Source: Lasiodiplodia sp. COLG20 | Lineage: Eukaryota; Ascomycota; Dothideomycetes; Botryosphaeriales; Botryosphaeriaceae | DNA: 64,000 bases | Assembly (NCBI GenBank): GCA_009801085.1 | Contig: VNWV01000010.1 | Location: 248,001-312,000 of the forward strand | Direction: 5' to 3' | Part shown: positions 34,961-46,595 of the stretch, piece by piece | Numbering within the stretch: the stretch's first letter is position 1 | How the letters are laid out: every line of letters starts with the position of its first letter | The notes under the pieces: generated by a model | The model's database searches: none | The model's input: the letters and a program-made list of their open reading frames with translations, nothing else | What the model was told of the DNA's origin: nothing | Translations under genes and position numbers: made by a program

Positions 34961-36477
34961 ATGAGGACGCTCGCAGATTATATCGGACCAGAACTGGCCA
35001 GCGCGCTCCCTCCCGCAAACCATGTCAATCCGGATACGGACGTTGTCACGGTGCTAGGCACAGAAATATCACTGACCATTCTAATGGCCATTTTCGTCTG
35101 CATGCGTTTCTACTCACGGCTTTTCATCAACGGGCTCTTCGGCACCGACGACGCAATCATGGGCCTGGCAGCCGTCACCGCCATCGGCCACACCATCATT
35201 ACCTGTTTGGGGACCCGTCACGGCATCGGATACCATATCTGGGACGCTGATCCGGAGATGATACCAACGGGGTTCAAATATACCTTCACGAGCATTTTGC
35301 TCTTCCATCCGATCTCGGCGTTGACGAAGATCAGCGTCTGCTGTGGGTACCTCAGGCTTTTTCCTGGCACCGGGAACCTATACTTCTGCTGGATTATGAT
35401 AACTTACAGCGCTTTGTGGGGGATTGCCAGTTTTTTCTCTGTGCTTTTCATGTGCACGTAAGTCGATCCCTCAACTTCTTCAGGAATCACTACTTCGTAA
35501 CTGCGCATATCAACCCTCCTCCTCTACAAGTAATAGCCAGTACCGGAATGCTGACATCGGCTCTCTATTGCACAGACCCATCAACCTCTTCTGGAACCAG
35601 CCTTTCAATATCCAACGCGATTGCGTCGATGTCCTAACGCTCCTAGTCTCCACGGCCGCACTCAACAGTTTGGGCGATCTGCTCGTGTACCTGTGGCCGA
35701 TCAAGTTTCTCTTCAAGCTGCAGATGCCGCTCAAGCACCGGCTAGGCCTGATTCTGCTCTTCTCCTTTGGCTGTATCGTCTTCGCCGCCAGCGTCTGTCG
35801 CATCGTCACCCTGCCGCCCGCCGTGCAGTCCGTCGACGTCCTTTGTAAGCAACCACACATTCAATCCCCTTCCTCAAAACAACAGGCCAGCAGAGAGCTA
35901 ACGTTTTTTCCCTCCCCGCGCAAAAGACAATTCCTCCACCCTCCTCCTCATCGCCAGCATCGAGGAAAACATCGGCATCATCTGCGGCTGCCTGCCGTGC
36001 ACCAAGGGAACACTCGCCCACTTCTGGCCGCGCATCTTCGGCAGCAGCGACCGCTCCTCGCACCTGCACTCGCACACGACGCCCAACTTCGTCCACACGG
36101 GCGCCGGCCGCATCACCGGCTACGGCGACCACTCGCACAACCACAGCGCCAAGGTCGTGTCCGCTTCCGGCGACAGGACCAGCAGCAGCAGGAAAGGGAG
36201 GAAGGGGTCGATGATGGACGAGTTCGAGTTGGAGATGGGGTTGGGTCGGTTCGGGGACGAGAGCAGGCTGGTTGATGGGATGGAGGAGGGGGTCGGGTAT
36301 CCCGGGATCGTGATGACGAAGGAGGTGACGGTGAAGAGGAGCGCGTCGATGGGGAATGAGGACGGCGGGATGAGGAGGGTGGCGAGGGATCTTGATGAGG
36401 TTAGCTCGATTGGTGAAGAAGTGTCGATAATAGGGGACGCGGAGAGCGTGGGGAAGGGGAGTAGGAGGAGTATGTGA
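34961..36477 (+). CDS. Fungal rhodopsin/PTH11-type seven-transmembrane protein
   Basis: Plasma-membrane protein of the large fungal rhodopsin-domain (PTH11-related, SAT-like) family, members of which are candidate receptors or are found in metabolite clusters. Exons 34961-35457, 35576-35844 and 35927-36477, with introns of 118 and 82 bp, join to 438 residues. Seen: first helix (LTILMAIFVCMRFYSR), the family marker FGTDDAIM at the start of helix 2, then further hydrophobic segments including LFHPISALTKISVCC, YSALWGIASFFSVLFM, LLVSTAALNSLGDLLVYLW, LGLILLFSFGCIVFAASVCRI and STLLLIASIEENIGIICGCLP. The C-terminal 150 residues are a soluble tail with a His/Ser cluster and acidic, Gly-rich sequence. 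No lysine-retinal motif is evident, so a light-driven pump is not implied. Ligand unknown. Confidence 0.88.
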
Positions 36478-38258
36478 GATTGGCATAGAAGCGTTGCATG
36501 GTGGAGAGATGAATGGTTGGCTGGAGAGGTGGATGCGAGTTTTTTTTTTTTTTTTATCGTGGTTATGATACCCAGGGTCTTTGGTTACTCGGCATGGTCT
36601 CTCTTTTTTGCTCTCTTTTTTTTTTTTAGGTACGATTTCACGTGTATACGTTTCAGACCATTGAAGGATTCAAAGGTTCAAAAGGCGATGGTGCTTGATA
36701 GAGAGTGGGAAATACATAGAGGCTATTATTTTGTGTCTAAGCGTGTAACAAATTCATGTTATAATGCTGTTCCTTTGTTGTAGCCTACACCAACCCATCG
36801 AATTTGGTCACACCTTTTCTAATTCCTGGGAATGCAATTAATCTTGAGTTCCGCATTGTGTACGACTTGGACAGCCCCAACCCAAAATCTATTGGCAGTA
36901 GCATTTCCCTAATCCAGCGTAGACCAGCGCCTTCCGTCTTGTTAGTATTCCAACGAAACACACACAGCCGTCCACATTATTTCTTACGTCGTCATCTGTA
37001 ATTTTATAGGCCACTCGTTCCGACATGTCTTACACCCAGCAAGTGAAAGAATTCCATTTCCCGACTGACATATTCACAAGTAGAACAACCACGACTGATG
37101 TTGAACATGTTTATCTCAGCGTATCTCACGGAAAACCGGTAAATTGAATCTCAATTCGCAACCTTGATCCGGCGACCTTGGCTGCGGTCCGTAGGACGGC
37201 CGCGTGTCTGGTAATCATGTTCCTCGTTCCTCCGCACAGGACACCAGTGAAGATCCAACACTTAAGTGTCGCGAGACGAAGGACGCATCATCCTGACTAA
37301 AATCCCGCGTATCATTACCATTGTCCCTCATGGCGAGTCAAGCAATCTGACAACGAGTCACAGTATGTATGTAAATCTCACTATGCAAGGGGATATGTAC
37401 GCGCGGGTGGCTTAACGCAGGCGACCAGGGCTGGCTGACGGCAACAAAGGCTGGCGCCACCAACGTGATAGCAGCAGGGGCGAATAAAAGGCATGAATTT
37501 CATTTTGCTGTCCTGCAAGACGAAATCTCGTCTGGACGCTGTGGCACATGCCGACTGATCAGACGTTCGACAGTGTTACCGCTCGCAACCCAAGAGACCA
37601 GGGTGTGCGGCTTCATTTTCGGGCCAGGTGCAGAACGCTTTGATGTCCTTGTGCGACGTCGCGTATGCAAGCACGGGCGGCTGCGGCTCGCTCGGGTTGC
37701 GCTCGATAACCAACGCGGTTTGGAGCAGCAGTGTGCCGTTACACGGACTTCTTGTCCAGACGTCCAAAGTTGTCCTGCTTCTCCGTTTTTCCGGACTTGG
37801 GAGCCTGCATGAGTCTGCTACGCTACCGCGCACAGCACATGGTGATTGTCGGTTTCTGGGCTTGCGTCCCTCTTTGCTTTGAGGAATTAGTATCTTATGA
37901 ACGATCAATCGGGTGCCCCGACATCGTAATTGATGTCCTGCCGATGCAGAAAGGATTCCGTAAGAATAGGTGGACGGCAGTGTGACTGCATGCGACTCGC
38001 TTGACGTATCTACGCGCCAAGCAGATGAAACCCAGCGAGGCTGCAATCATCCAATGGAGAGGAAGTCAAAGTCATGTTAAGATGATTGGAAGAGATGTTG
38101 AATGTGGATTGAAAAGTGACGGCCCGCCGACGACGCATCACGTGCTTCTTCCCTTAGCGTGGGAATTTCTGGGGCGCCGCTCGAAACAACCACCAAGCGG
38201 AAAGGCGAAGCTCTTACCTCACGACGCCCGCCACCCAACCACGTCCCGTACGCCCACC
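36478..38258. other. Intergenic, no gene recognised
   Basis: Begins with T runs (36540-36555 and near 36620) in the 3' flank of the 7TM gene. Overlapping frames on both strands at 37.5-38.0 kb have no motif. The right end is the mL50 promoter. Confidence 0.5.
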
Positions 38259-39424
38259 ATGCGCAGAATACCACGCCTCTCGCGGCCAATTGACCGCGCG
38301 CTCAACACCGCCGCCGCTCCCCGCCGCCCTCTGCAACAATGCCGCGCCTGCGCCTTCTCGACGACGACGCCGGTACGCGAAGACCAGAAGCCCTTGACCG
38401 AACGCCTGCGCAGTAAGATCTGGGGTACCGACTACGCACCGGGCCGCGAGGACCCTTACTCGGCCACGTCGCCCATGCGCCCCGCGGAGCGACCGGCGGC
38501 GCCGCAGCAACCCTCGAAGAAGAAGAAGGCCGCCGTCCCCGCCGCCGCAGCCGCCTCTTCCTCGGAAGAAGCAGCAGGCCCCAAGAGGTCGGAGCAAGCG
38601 TTGGAGGAATTCGACCCCGACTACGCACCCGCTAAGACGTGGCACGGTTTGGAGTGGGTTGGCGGCGAAGAATGGGAGCAGGAACAGGAGCAGTTACCAT
38701 CGTTCAAGCGGTGAGTTGCGAGCTACATGGAATTGCGGCTTGTCTGAGGGATATTGGTTGTGCTTACTGGGTGCCAAACAGCTTTGCCATCCCGTCGGAG
38801 AAGACGACCGATGCGAACGAGATCGCTGCTGCGCTGAGGAGGGCGTTGGTTGAGGTGTATACGGCGAGGAGTGAGAATAAGCCGTTGGAGAGCATTTACA
38901 GCGGCGCGAAGAAGGATAAGTCCGTCAAGTTCGAGCTGACGGCTTCTGAGGACGGTAATGCCATCATCAAGCAGAGGGCTGCCGACCAGCAGACTTCCAG
39001 CATTGTGGAAGCGGTGGAGGAGGCCAGGGCGTGGAAGCCCATCTCTCTGCGTGATCCACAAATCAAATTTGCGGTGAGTGAGCAGAGAAGACTTGGAAGC
39101 TTCGTTTGAGTGCACGTACTAAACGTCCCGGTTTTTTAGGTCGTCAAGCGCGTCATGCAGCTTACCGGTATCCGCATCACTGACCCTGTCATCACTTCGA
39201 GCAATACCGCTGGCGTCTTGCTCAGCAACATCACTGCCCCCCCGCCGCCTCAGAAACTTGCCGAGAAGCTCGAAAACAACCGGACGCTGTCTAACCTGCC
39301 CAATGTCAAGATCTCCAACCGGAGAATTACTCCCATTGACAAGGAGAAGCAGGTTGGCAGGTGGAAGGTTATCGAGCAGAAGCTTCTGGACAAGAACCTG
39401 CCTGTCATTGGTCACGAGATTTAG
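38259..39424 (+). CDS. Mitochondrial large-subunit ribosomal protein mL50
   Basis: Predicted component of the mitochondrial 54S ribosomal subunit (MRP-L50 family; the yeast mL50 protein is called Mrpl13). Exons 38259-38710, 38782-39073 and 39140-39424, with introns of 71 and 66 bp; 342 residues. The start at 38259 is chosen over upstream in-frame sequence because it opens an Arg-rich, acid-free targeting presequence (MRRIPRLSRP) followed by a cleavage-like site (CRACAF then STTT) and has the context CCCACCATGC. A Lys/Ala-rich low-complexity linker (KKKKAAVPAAAAASS) follows, then the conserved region with W-H-G-L-E-W-V and FAIPSEKT, ending in the C-terminal MQLTGIRITDP block. Moderately strong call, made from recognised sequence features without a search. 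Confidence 0.8.
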
Positions 39425-39909
39425 GGGATGTTCTGCCGTGGTTGAGGAGAAAATATGGGAAAGAGAAAAAGGGAGATGTCGGGATACCTGTAACATATGG
39501 CAGGCTGGAATAGCCTGGAAAATACCAGTCTTGATGACCGCATCGGTCACGTTCTGCGCCAAAAATTTTCGATTCAATCGCCGGGTTCCGCGCAGACGAA
39601 CATGTGCAAGTCTAGGCTTGTTCACTAGCGCAGCTCCTATTGAAATACACATTGAGAGTCACTTATTCACTTGACAAGAGACAGAAACAGAACATTTATC
39701 ACCATGGAAAACAACGGGGAGAACCCAAGTATGGTATGTACCGTGCATAGCTGTTTTGAATACATTTACAAGAAGAATAGGCTATTTGGCAAGAAAAGAG
39801 CAACCACACGCATCAAACATATATACTCGAAAGAGAACAACCATATTCTCTCTTTTCCGACGTCATTTCCTCCCTGCATCGTGGAAACCCCATTCGGCAT
39901 TGAACGCGT
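39425..39909. other. Convergent 3' flanks of mL50 and GH131 genes
   Basis: 485 bp between two convergent stops. It must hold both 3' untranslated regions and terminators. No gene is seen. Confidence 0.6.
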
Positions 39910-41168
39910 TTACTGGTTGGCGGACCACCAGGCCTTGAGCGACTGGTACCAGGAGTAGATGCCCTGGTTGACCTCCTCCTGCTCGTCGGCGCTGAGGCCG
40001 TTGCCGCTGGTGGTGGACGAAGAGCTGTCGCTGCTGTCATCGCCGCCATCGCTGCCAGTGGCGGGGACGCTGCCGGTCTGGCCGGTAGGCTGGGCGGCGG
40101 CGGCGGCGGAAGAAGAGGCAGCGGCGGAGCTGACAAGAGTCTGGAGGGTGGTGGGGGTGGCAACAGCAGCGGCAGAAGAGGTGGTCGAGGCGACGGCCGC
40201 GGCGGAGGTGGAAGTCTCCTGAGCGGCGACGGTAGAAGCGGGCGCGGCGCTCGAGGCGGAGGAAGAGACAGCAGCGGCAGCGGCAGGCGAGGCGCTGGCC
40301 GAAGAGGAGGAGGAGCCAGAGCTGGCGGAGGAGGAGGAGCCGGAGCCGATCTCGGTGGTCAGGTCGCCGCTCTCGATGTAGACGCCGCTGAAGTACCAGT
40401 CCTCGGCCGTGGCGTCGGTGTTGCCCTCGAGGCGCAGGACACCCAGGTGCCAGTCGGCACCGTTGGAGCTGGCCGAGACGGAGACGGGGCCGGCGGTCTT
40501 GGTGAGGGCGTCGGAGCCGGTGCTGTGCCAGAAGGTGACGCTGCCGCCGGAGAAGTCGATCTCGTAGGCGACGTTGTGCCAGACGCCGGGCTCGAAGGTC
40601 ACGTTCCACTGCGACTGGCTGTTGGCGTACCACTGCAGGGCGGTGTTCTCGGTGCCGGACGCGCCGCTGATGAGGCCGTACTTCATCTCAGTGAAGTGAG
40701 ACTCTGGAGCGGACCCGTTAGCACCTTGATCAGGGTTAGGGGAGAGGAGGGATGGCTCGTACCGAAGAAGTTGACCTGGTGCTCATGCTTGGCGTTGGGG
40801 GCGTTCTCCTCCTTGCGCATCATGGAGAAGTGGTAGTAGACGGTGCCCTCGTTGATGGCGGCCGAGGTCTGGGGGATCAGCTCGGTGCGGAGCATGCCAC
40901 CGCTGTTCCACTGCGAGGTCTCGTCGATGGAGATCTTGGCGCCCTGCGCGGAGGCCGAGTCGGCGGGGTTCTTGAAATCGGCGCCGATGTTGACGTAGTC
41001 GGTCTGCTCGCCGGAACCGTGGATGTAGTACTGGTAGGCACCCTTCTGGTTCGACCACGACCACGCCGACAGCTCGCTCGCGGTGTCGGCAGTGAAGCGG
41101 CCATCCCAAAGGACCTCGCCCGCGCTGACGGCGGCGGCGAAGAGAGCGACGGAGTTGACGGAACGCAT
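39910..41168 (-). CDS. Secreted GH131 beta-glucanase
   Basis: Predicted extracellular family 131 hydrolase; characterised members cleave beta-1,3-, beta-1,4- and beta-1,6-glucans. Two exons on the minus strand: 41168-40763 and 40703-39910; the 59-bp intron splits a Glu codon, giving FFESHFTEMKYG across the junction, a conserved GH131 block. Total 399 residues. Order: signal peptide (about 1-17, MRSVNSVALFAAAVSAG); GH131 domain starting VLWDGRF and including YQYYIHG, LRTELIPQT and VYYHFSMM; a Ser/Ala/Thr-rich linker of about 120 residues; and a short C-terminal segment (GIYSWYQSLKAWWSANQ) that is not low complexity. The linker would be heavily O-glycosylated. There is no carbohydrate-binding module. 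Convergent with mL50 and functionally unrelated to it. Confidence 0.9.
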
Positions 41169-43357
41169 TTTGGTAAAGAGTGGTTGGTTTTTTTCGAGGT
41201 CTACTCAAGAACGGTGGTTGAAAGAGTGGAATGGGACGAGATCAACTCGTTGGAAAAGAATGACTTGGAGAACGAAAGTGTATCCAAAACAGGCAACCGG
41301 CACAGCGGGGTGGAGGAGAGAAAGAAGAACGAAACAATGGCAGGCCAAGCCCGTGGGTATATGTATGGAACTGGACCTATTCTCGCCTGATTGTTTCCCC
41401 CTCTCTCTCCGTGCCCCTCTCGCCGCATAAACGAGTTTCCATCGCCTATAACCCAATTTACTCGCCAAGATGAAACGCGAGCCCGGGTAAGCGACGTACT
41501 GTTTGAAACAAGCCTCACGGTTTAGGAAGCGGTGACGTTCCCGGGAGAGGGTGCGGGACCCGGCAAATTTCCGAAAGGGAGGGAGATCGCTTCGAAACGT
41601 CGCGCGTTGTTCCCCTTGGTCGACATTAATTTCTGCCGCAGGCGCACGCGAGTGGAGCAGCGTCAAGCGGCAACCACTTAATGCGCTCGGGGCATCGTCT
41701 ATACCACCACCCCCGGCGTAGATCGCGCGCTTCGGTCGCGGATTGATGGATGCTCGCGACAACGGCAAACCGGCGCGAGTGAGGCTCCTGTATCAACTCG
41801 CTCGCTCTCGAGTGATTCCAGGCCTGGCCAATTGCGCAATGATGGACGGTACCGATTGCCGGGACTCCGACTGGTCAGAGTCACGGTCGGGGTGTCGGCT
41901 CGTCGGAAAGCTTCGCTCCATTTGCGTCTTCTCGATGCTTTATTAGTCGGCGGTGCCCACTACAATCAGGAAGTCCTCAGTAGCTCCCCGAAAAGATGCT
42001 GGCGATCGCGCATACAAGTGGAGAAGTTCAGCGCTCTTCACGCACTGCTTGCGCCAGCGTTCGGTATAGGCCCAGAGCAAAGACGCAAACCGTTCCTCTT
42101 CTGCTTGCCAATCACTAACAAGATGGCTCACCGCTTCTCGACTCTCAGTAGGCACCCAGGTTTTTCAATCACTCGATGCAGGACATCCTTGCTGTACTGC
42201 TGTGCCGCATACACGTGGAGACAATGGACCTGCCCGGATACGAACAGGTAGGTGGGAGTGCGATGAACGATTATTGGCCTGATGCAAGCCTTACCGCTAC
42301 TGCGCCTTACCACCCACCACTCCGGACCGCGAACCAATTTCCATCAGCATGCCTTCCAGTTCCACACGCCCGGCTTCCCCGCTCACTGCACGAGCTCGCA
42401 AAGCTTCCCGGCTGCGAAGAACCCTTTCCTCTGTAGATTTCTCAGCTATCAGCAATCAGCCCCAGGACCAAGTATCATTCGACCTCTGTTCCTACAATGA
42501 TTATACTTTGCATCCTCCCAAGTTGGGAAAAAACAGCCGCGCGCTTCTCTCATCTTCTTCCGCGCAAAAAAAAAGGCCCAACCCCCGGCCCCCCCTGGCC
42601 CGCAAAGCCGAATCCTCAGGCCCCCGTCACCCAACCGGGGGGTTGGTCCTCATGTGTGTCGTGACGGTGGTCCGGCCGGCGTGTCCACCCACCCACCCAC
42701 ACACACCCACCCTTACGCTGCAGCTGATCCTTTTCGGCGCCAACTTTGGACGCATGCCGCACACACGGTTCTATGCCAGCGCATGGCCATTGGACGCCCG
42801 GGGGGACGGGGCGGGGCCTTGTTGAGGAGGGAGGGGAAGCGGACGACGCGCGCACGCCTGCAGAAACCCGAGACGCGGTGGCGACGCGCGGTCAGGTGGG
42901 TTGTTGGCTGCGCATGGGTGGGCTAACGCATGCGCGCCGCTTATGATACTGCTGCTGCTGCTGCGCGCCGAGTCGAGACGCGTTGCTACGCTGGCTGCAT
43001 TGAAGACTGCTTGACTCACCGCTTGTTCGGAGGTTATGCTCGAGTCGTTTCTCATGCGATGGGGTGCTTTGAGGGGTGGGATGAAGGAGGGCTGGATTGG
43101 CCTGATCTTGCGATCAGGCTGTTTGATCACCGCTGAAGATTGAGCAGAATGGCTATCACGGCTTCGAGCCCCCGGTCGGAGTCCAGGCAGCAGCTGCAGC
43201 TTTTTCTTCCTATCTTCCGCCTTTGGTCTGGGCGAGGAGCGTCGATTGGTATACTTCGATGGACGGAAGAGCATGGTCTAAGGTGCGGTGTGGAAAACAG
43301 AAGGAGACAGTGACGGAAGGAGGGACTGAGTCCGTACAGCGAGAGGACGCAGTGTGT
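41169..43357. other. Intergenic, no gene recognised
   Basis: GH131 promoter plus about 2 kb of unassigned sequence. At 42.5-42.75 kb there are C-rich and CCCA/CACA repeats, and a CTG repeat lies near 42950. Overlapping frames on both strands at 42.6-43.2 kb follow this simple composition and are not called. Confidence 0.5.
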
Positions 43358-43365
43358 GTATAAAT
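43358..43365 (+). promoter_or_regulatory. TATA box of copy C
   Basis: TATAAATT about 100 bp before the ATG at 43464. The leader between them is pyrimidine-rich and has no ATG. Confidence 0.5.
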
Positions 43366-43463
43366 TTCACCTCTCACTCCCTCTTTCTTGCTCAATCCAG
43401 CGCTCAAACCGACTTCAGCTATCTTCTGCACAGTCACACTTGTCGATCATCACTCAGTTCACC

Positions 43464-43613
43464 ATGACGGCCCAGGAAGAGACCACCCCTTCGAACGAGA
43501 GTGAGTGTCGGCGAGCTCAACGGTGCTCAGTCTGCGGCCATTGGATTCAACGTAACGGCGGAAGTGTCCATCTCTGCCCAGGGCACCCGCGTTTTGCCAG
43601 TGGTAGCCACTGA
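43464..43613 (+). CDS. Small Cys-rich microprotein, family copy C
   Basis: Encodes 49 residues. The frame is open from 43356, but the ATG at 43464 is the first after the TATA box and has an ideal context (TTCACCATGA). Order: an acidic, polar N-terminus (about 1-16), the shared core QRCSVCGHW...VHLCPGH and a short polar end. The core spacing is C-x2-C-x11-H-x-C, one residue longer than copies A and B because of an inserted Ser in the G-G-S-V turn. RCSVC and W-I match copy A exactly and the core ends in CPG in both. There is no signal peptide or membrane segment. Nothing else in the window resembles it, and I do not know the family. A longer overlapping frame (43501-43770) starts inside this gene and shows no motif. 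Confidence 0.62.
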   Translation: MTAQEETTPSNESECRRAQRCSVCGHWIQRNGGSVHLCPGHPRFASGSH

Positions 43614-44146
43614 ACCGGTATGGAAAGGATTCGGCACCTCCTACGAGACACACGTTGACATTTCTTCCGATTACATGGGCGTCCGCGGTGAATACCGGCC
43701 CTCATTGTTTGCGCAGGCAAACCGAGTCCAAGTTCCTCAACGAGCCAGAAGTCGGTGGGACGTTCGCTAAGGGTATGATGGCTTACATAGCTTGATTGAT
43801 GGCCCCCTTGAAATATCGAGCCTTTTAAGAACTTGGAAAGTCTTTGTTCCGAATAGTGACATTGAAGGATGGACGCTTATCAACCATACTCCCGAAGACA
43901 GAGTTCCATTCCTATTTTGCCTCACGCCTTTTACCGTCCCGGTTCATACTCCAATGTTACCTTCAGTAAGCAATCATTTAGGTCAGCAACCAGATCATGG
44001 TGGTGTCACAGTACGATTTCCACAGAAGTGTCATGAAGAAGGTGACATTAATCTACGACGTTGAATACAATCCCATCATTAATCCCAAACTCCATCTACA
44101 ATGCATCTAGATCGCTATGCACATGAACGTTTTACTGAAGAAAAAC
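43614..44146. other. Intergenic, no gene recognised
   Basis: Contains the 3' flank of copy C and, at the right, the 3' flank of the convergent Old Yellow Enzyme gene. No coding signal was found. Confidence 0.55.
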
Positions 44147-45331
44147 TCAAGCGGCCTCAACAGGCTTGCCGAACTCCTTGATGTACTCGTCAGAGTAAGG
44201 GTAGTCGATGTAACCGGGCTCGCACTTGTCGCCAGCCTTCTGGTTGATATAGAAGGTGAAGCGGTCGTAGTCGGCGAACTCGATGCCCTTCTTGACGCGG
44301 TAGACGAGGTCGGGGTTGGAGATGTAGCGGCGGCCGAAGACGACGGCGACCTCGTAGTCCTTGTACTTGTGCTCGACGGCCTGCTTGGCAAGCTCGGTAG
44401 TAAATCCACCAGCGATGAAGACGGGCTTCTCGTTGCCCCAGGTCTTGAGGGCCCAGAAGAGGTTCTCGTCCTTGGGGTCGCGGTCGATGACGCCGGCGAC
44501 GCGGGGCTCGACGAGGTGCAGGTACGAGAGCTGGTGCTGCTTGCGCAGCTCGCCGATGAGGTAGGTGAACTGCGGCTCGATGTGGCCCTCGGCCATGCGC
44601 ATGCCCTGGAAGTTGGAGTAGGGGCTGAGGCGGATGCCGACCTTGTCGGCGCCAACAGCGGCAACAACAGCCTTAGTCACCTCGAGAGCAAAGCGCGCGC
44701 GCTTCTCGACGCTGCCGCCCCACGCGTCGGTGCGCTTGTTGGACACGTCCTGCGTGAACTGGTCGATCAGGTAGCCGTGGGCGCCGTGGATCTCGACGCC
44801 GTCGAAGCCGCCCTTCTCGACCGCGTTCTTGGCCGCCGTGGCGTAGTCGTTGATGAAGCCCCAGATCTCGTCCTCGGACAGGGGGCGGGGAGCGGGCAGG
44901 CCGGCGGCCATGGGCACGTCGCTGGCGCTGCAGAAGTTGTTCTTGAAGTCGAAGTCCTCGTTCTTGACGGCGCCGCCGGAGCCCTCTGGGTCGGGCCACG
45001 CCGCGCGGCCCAGCGCCCACAGCTGGCACCACATCTTGCTGCCCTTGGCGTGGACGGCGTCGGTGACCTTCTTCCAGCCCGCCAGCTGCTCCTCGGTCCA
45101 GAGGCCGGGGATGTTGGCGTAGCCGCCCGCCTTGGCGGAGATGAAGGTGGCCTCGGAGAGGATCAGGGTGCCGGGGACGACGGCGCGCTGGGCGTAGTAG
45201 CGGGCCATCACGTCGGTCGGGACGTTCTCGTCGGTGGCACGGAAGCGGGTGAGCGGCGCCATGACGACGCGGTGCTCGAGTTCGGTGCTGCCCACCTTGA
45301 GCGGCGTGAAGAGCTTAGTGTTTTCGGCCAT
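44147..45331 (-). CDS. Old Yellow Enzyme family NADPH-dependent flavin oxidoreductase
   Basis: FMN TIM-barrel ene-reductase that reduces activated C=C bonds of alpha,beta-unsaturated carbonyls with NADPH. A single exon of 394 residues, normal for the family. The start (45329-45331, MAENTKLFTPLKVG) is the first ATG below a TATA box; the open frame runs 23 codons further but has no upstream ATG in the leader. Seen: MAPLTRFRA with the FMN-contacting Thr; the substrate-anion motif EIHGAHGYLIDQF, a His/His pair plus the proton-donor Tyr, near residue 180; the WGGSVEKRARF strand; and the phosphate-binding end GGFTTELA...VVFGRRYISNPDL. Likely roles are detoxification or secondary metabolism. No other genes of a biosynthetic cluster flank it, so stress or detoxification is the simpler inference. 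Confidence 0.95.
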   Translation of the reverse strand: MAENTKLFTPLKVGSTELEHRVVMAPLTRFRATDENVPTDVMARYYAQRAVVPGTLILSEATFISAKAGGYANIPGLWTEEQLAGWKKVTDAVHAKGSKMWCQLWALGRAAWPDPEGSGGAVKNEDFDFKNNFCSASDVPMAAGLPAPRPLSEDEIWGFINDYATAAKNAVEKGGFDGVEIHGAHGYLIDQFTQDVSNKRTDAWGGSVEKRARFALEVTKAVVAAVGADKVGIRLSPYSNFQGMRMAEGHIEPQFTYLIGELRKQHQLSYLHLVEPRVAGVIDRDPKDENLFWALKTWGNEKPVFIAGGFTTELAKQAVEHKYKDYEVAVVFGRRYISNPDLVYRVKKGIEFADYDRFTFYINQKAGDKCEPGYIDYPYSDEYIKEFGKPVEAA

Positions 45332-45437
45332 GGTCGTTGATGAAAGGGGGGTATCTTCGAAAGGTAAAAGACTGTGGACAACTGATGCTTTTGTGGTCAA
45401 GCTGTTGACTGGCGAATACTTGGTACCGGCCCTGCCC

Positions 45438-45445
45438 TTTATATA
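45438..45445 (-). promoter_or_regulatory. TATA box of the Old Yellow Enzyme gene
   Basis: Minus-strand TATATAAA, 107 bp upstream of the ATG at 45331, with no ATG in between. A strong TATA box suits an inducible gene. Further upstream an imperfect palindrome (CGCCT...AGGCG, near 45478-45492) could be a regulator site. Confidence 0.5.
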
Positions 45446-46595
45446 TCTTTTCCATTGCTTCTAAAATTTTCTACAGACGCCTCACTCAGGCGACTTGCGC
45501 TCGGATTCAACACCCCCGACTGTGCTCGCCCACCACTCCACCGGTGTCATGGCACGGACGTGTGCACCCGACGTGGCAAGGCATCTTCGGCACCTTGGTG
45601 CCTGTCAGGCATAGAATCACTGACCACGTAGGAAAATGCCATAAGCAACGAACACCGCAAAGTGAATAAAGAATAGTGATCAAGGTACACAGGGCTAAAA
45701 CTGGGGGAGCACGGGCGGAAGAATGATCTCCTGGAGCACACGAATGGACCAATCAGCCTCGCTGTTTGAAACACTTGGTGGGTTATTTCCCGGACGTGCT
45801 TGGTAATTTTTGAGGCGTGCTGTGTTATACTAATCAACAAACCACCATTACGTAGCAGTCGTCAGAGACGCAGGCCACAATTCGGCCCGAGCCAAGATCT
45901 TCACACTGTCGTGGCATTGGGTCGGCGAGATCTCGGCATCGCAGCGGATTTCTGGAACTCTGGAGAAGGTGATTCGATCGTTATCATTCGTGGAAAACGT
46001 CATCGTGGCTTCTTCACCGTTGACGATAAGACTCTGACTGTTGTAGCTGATAAGAGAATAGTAATCAACAGTCGCAAAATTTGAGCCAAGACAAGTGTTA
46101 TAAGCATGCCGAATCTGAAAAGTCATGATGTCTGACTTCAACGCAGATGCCCTGGAATCGAGCTAAACGGCTGTTACTGATACTCAAGTAGGGCTCAATT
46201 AGGAATTATGTTTATCTCCTAGCTCTATGTGTTCGGCCTCATGCTGCTTCAGCACTCAAATATGGCGTTTGCTTTTTAACGGCCGGTGTTGGTAGGTTGT
46301 AATGTCAGACATGGTGACGTTGAGTGATTCAGGATGGATAGTTTTGCATGGAGTTAAAGGATGCTCGGATAGTTCAAGGAGACAAAAAAAAAAAAAAAAG
46401 AGTGGCAGCCAAGCGTGGTTCCAAGTCTTACGGTAACACGAATGCGGGGCCTCTTCAAGGCTAAGCGGTCTAACTAGACTTGGACTCCTCGCTTGCGAGG
46501 AGCTCCCACCCCAATGAAAAATTCCCACCCCAACGATCAAAACTCACGAAACCGTGACCCTCTTGTGAACAAGCCGCAACAACGCAACAGTCACA
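45446..46595. other. Intergenic, no gene recognised
   Basis: Promoter side of the Old Yellow Enzyme gene and the upstream flank of the HTH/CENP-B gene. It contains an A run at 46384-46399. Frames are short and have no motif. Confidence 0.55.

Noticed and set aside
42640..42720. CCCA/CACA tract considered as a telomere-like or CRISPR-like repeat
   Set aside because: Units are irregular and very short, with no spacers; simple-sequence DNA only.
44117..45340. A 407-codon plus-strand frame over the Old Yellow Enzyme gene
   Set aside because: Antisense shadow of a strong, full-length conserved gene; Val/Leu/Gly-rich with no motif.
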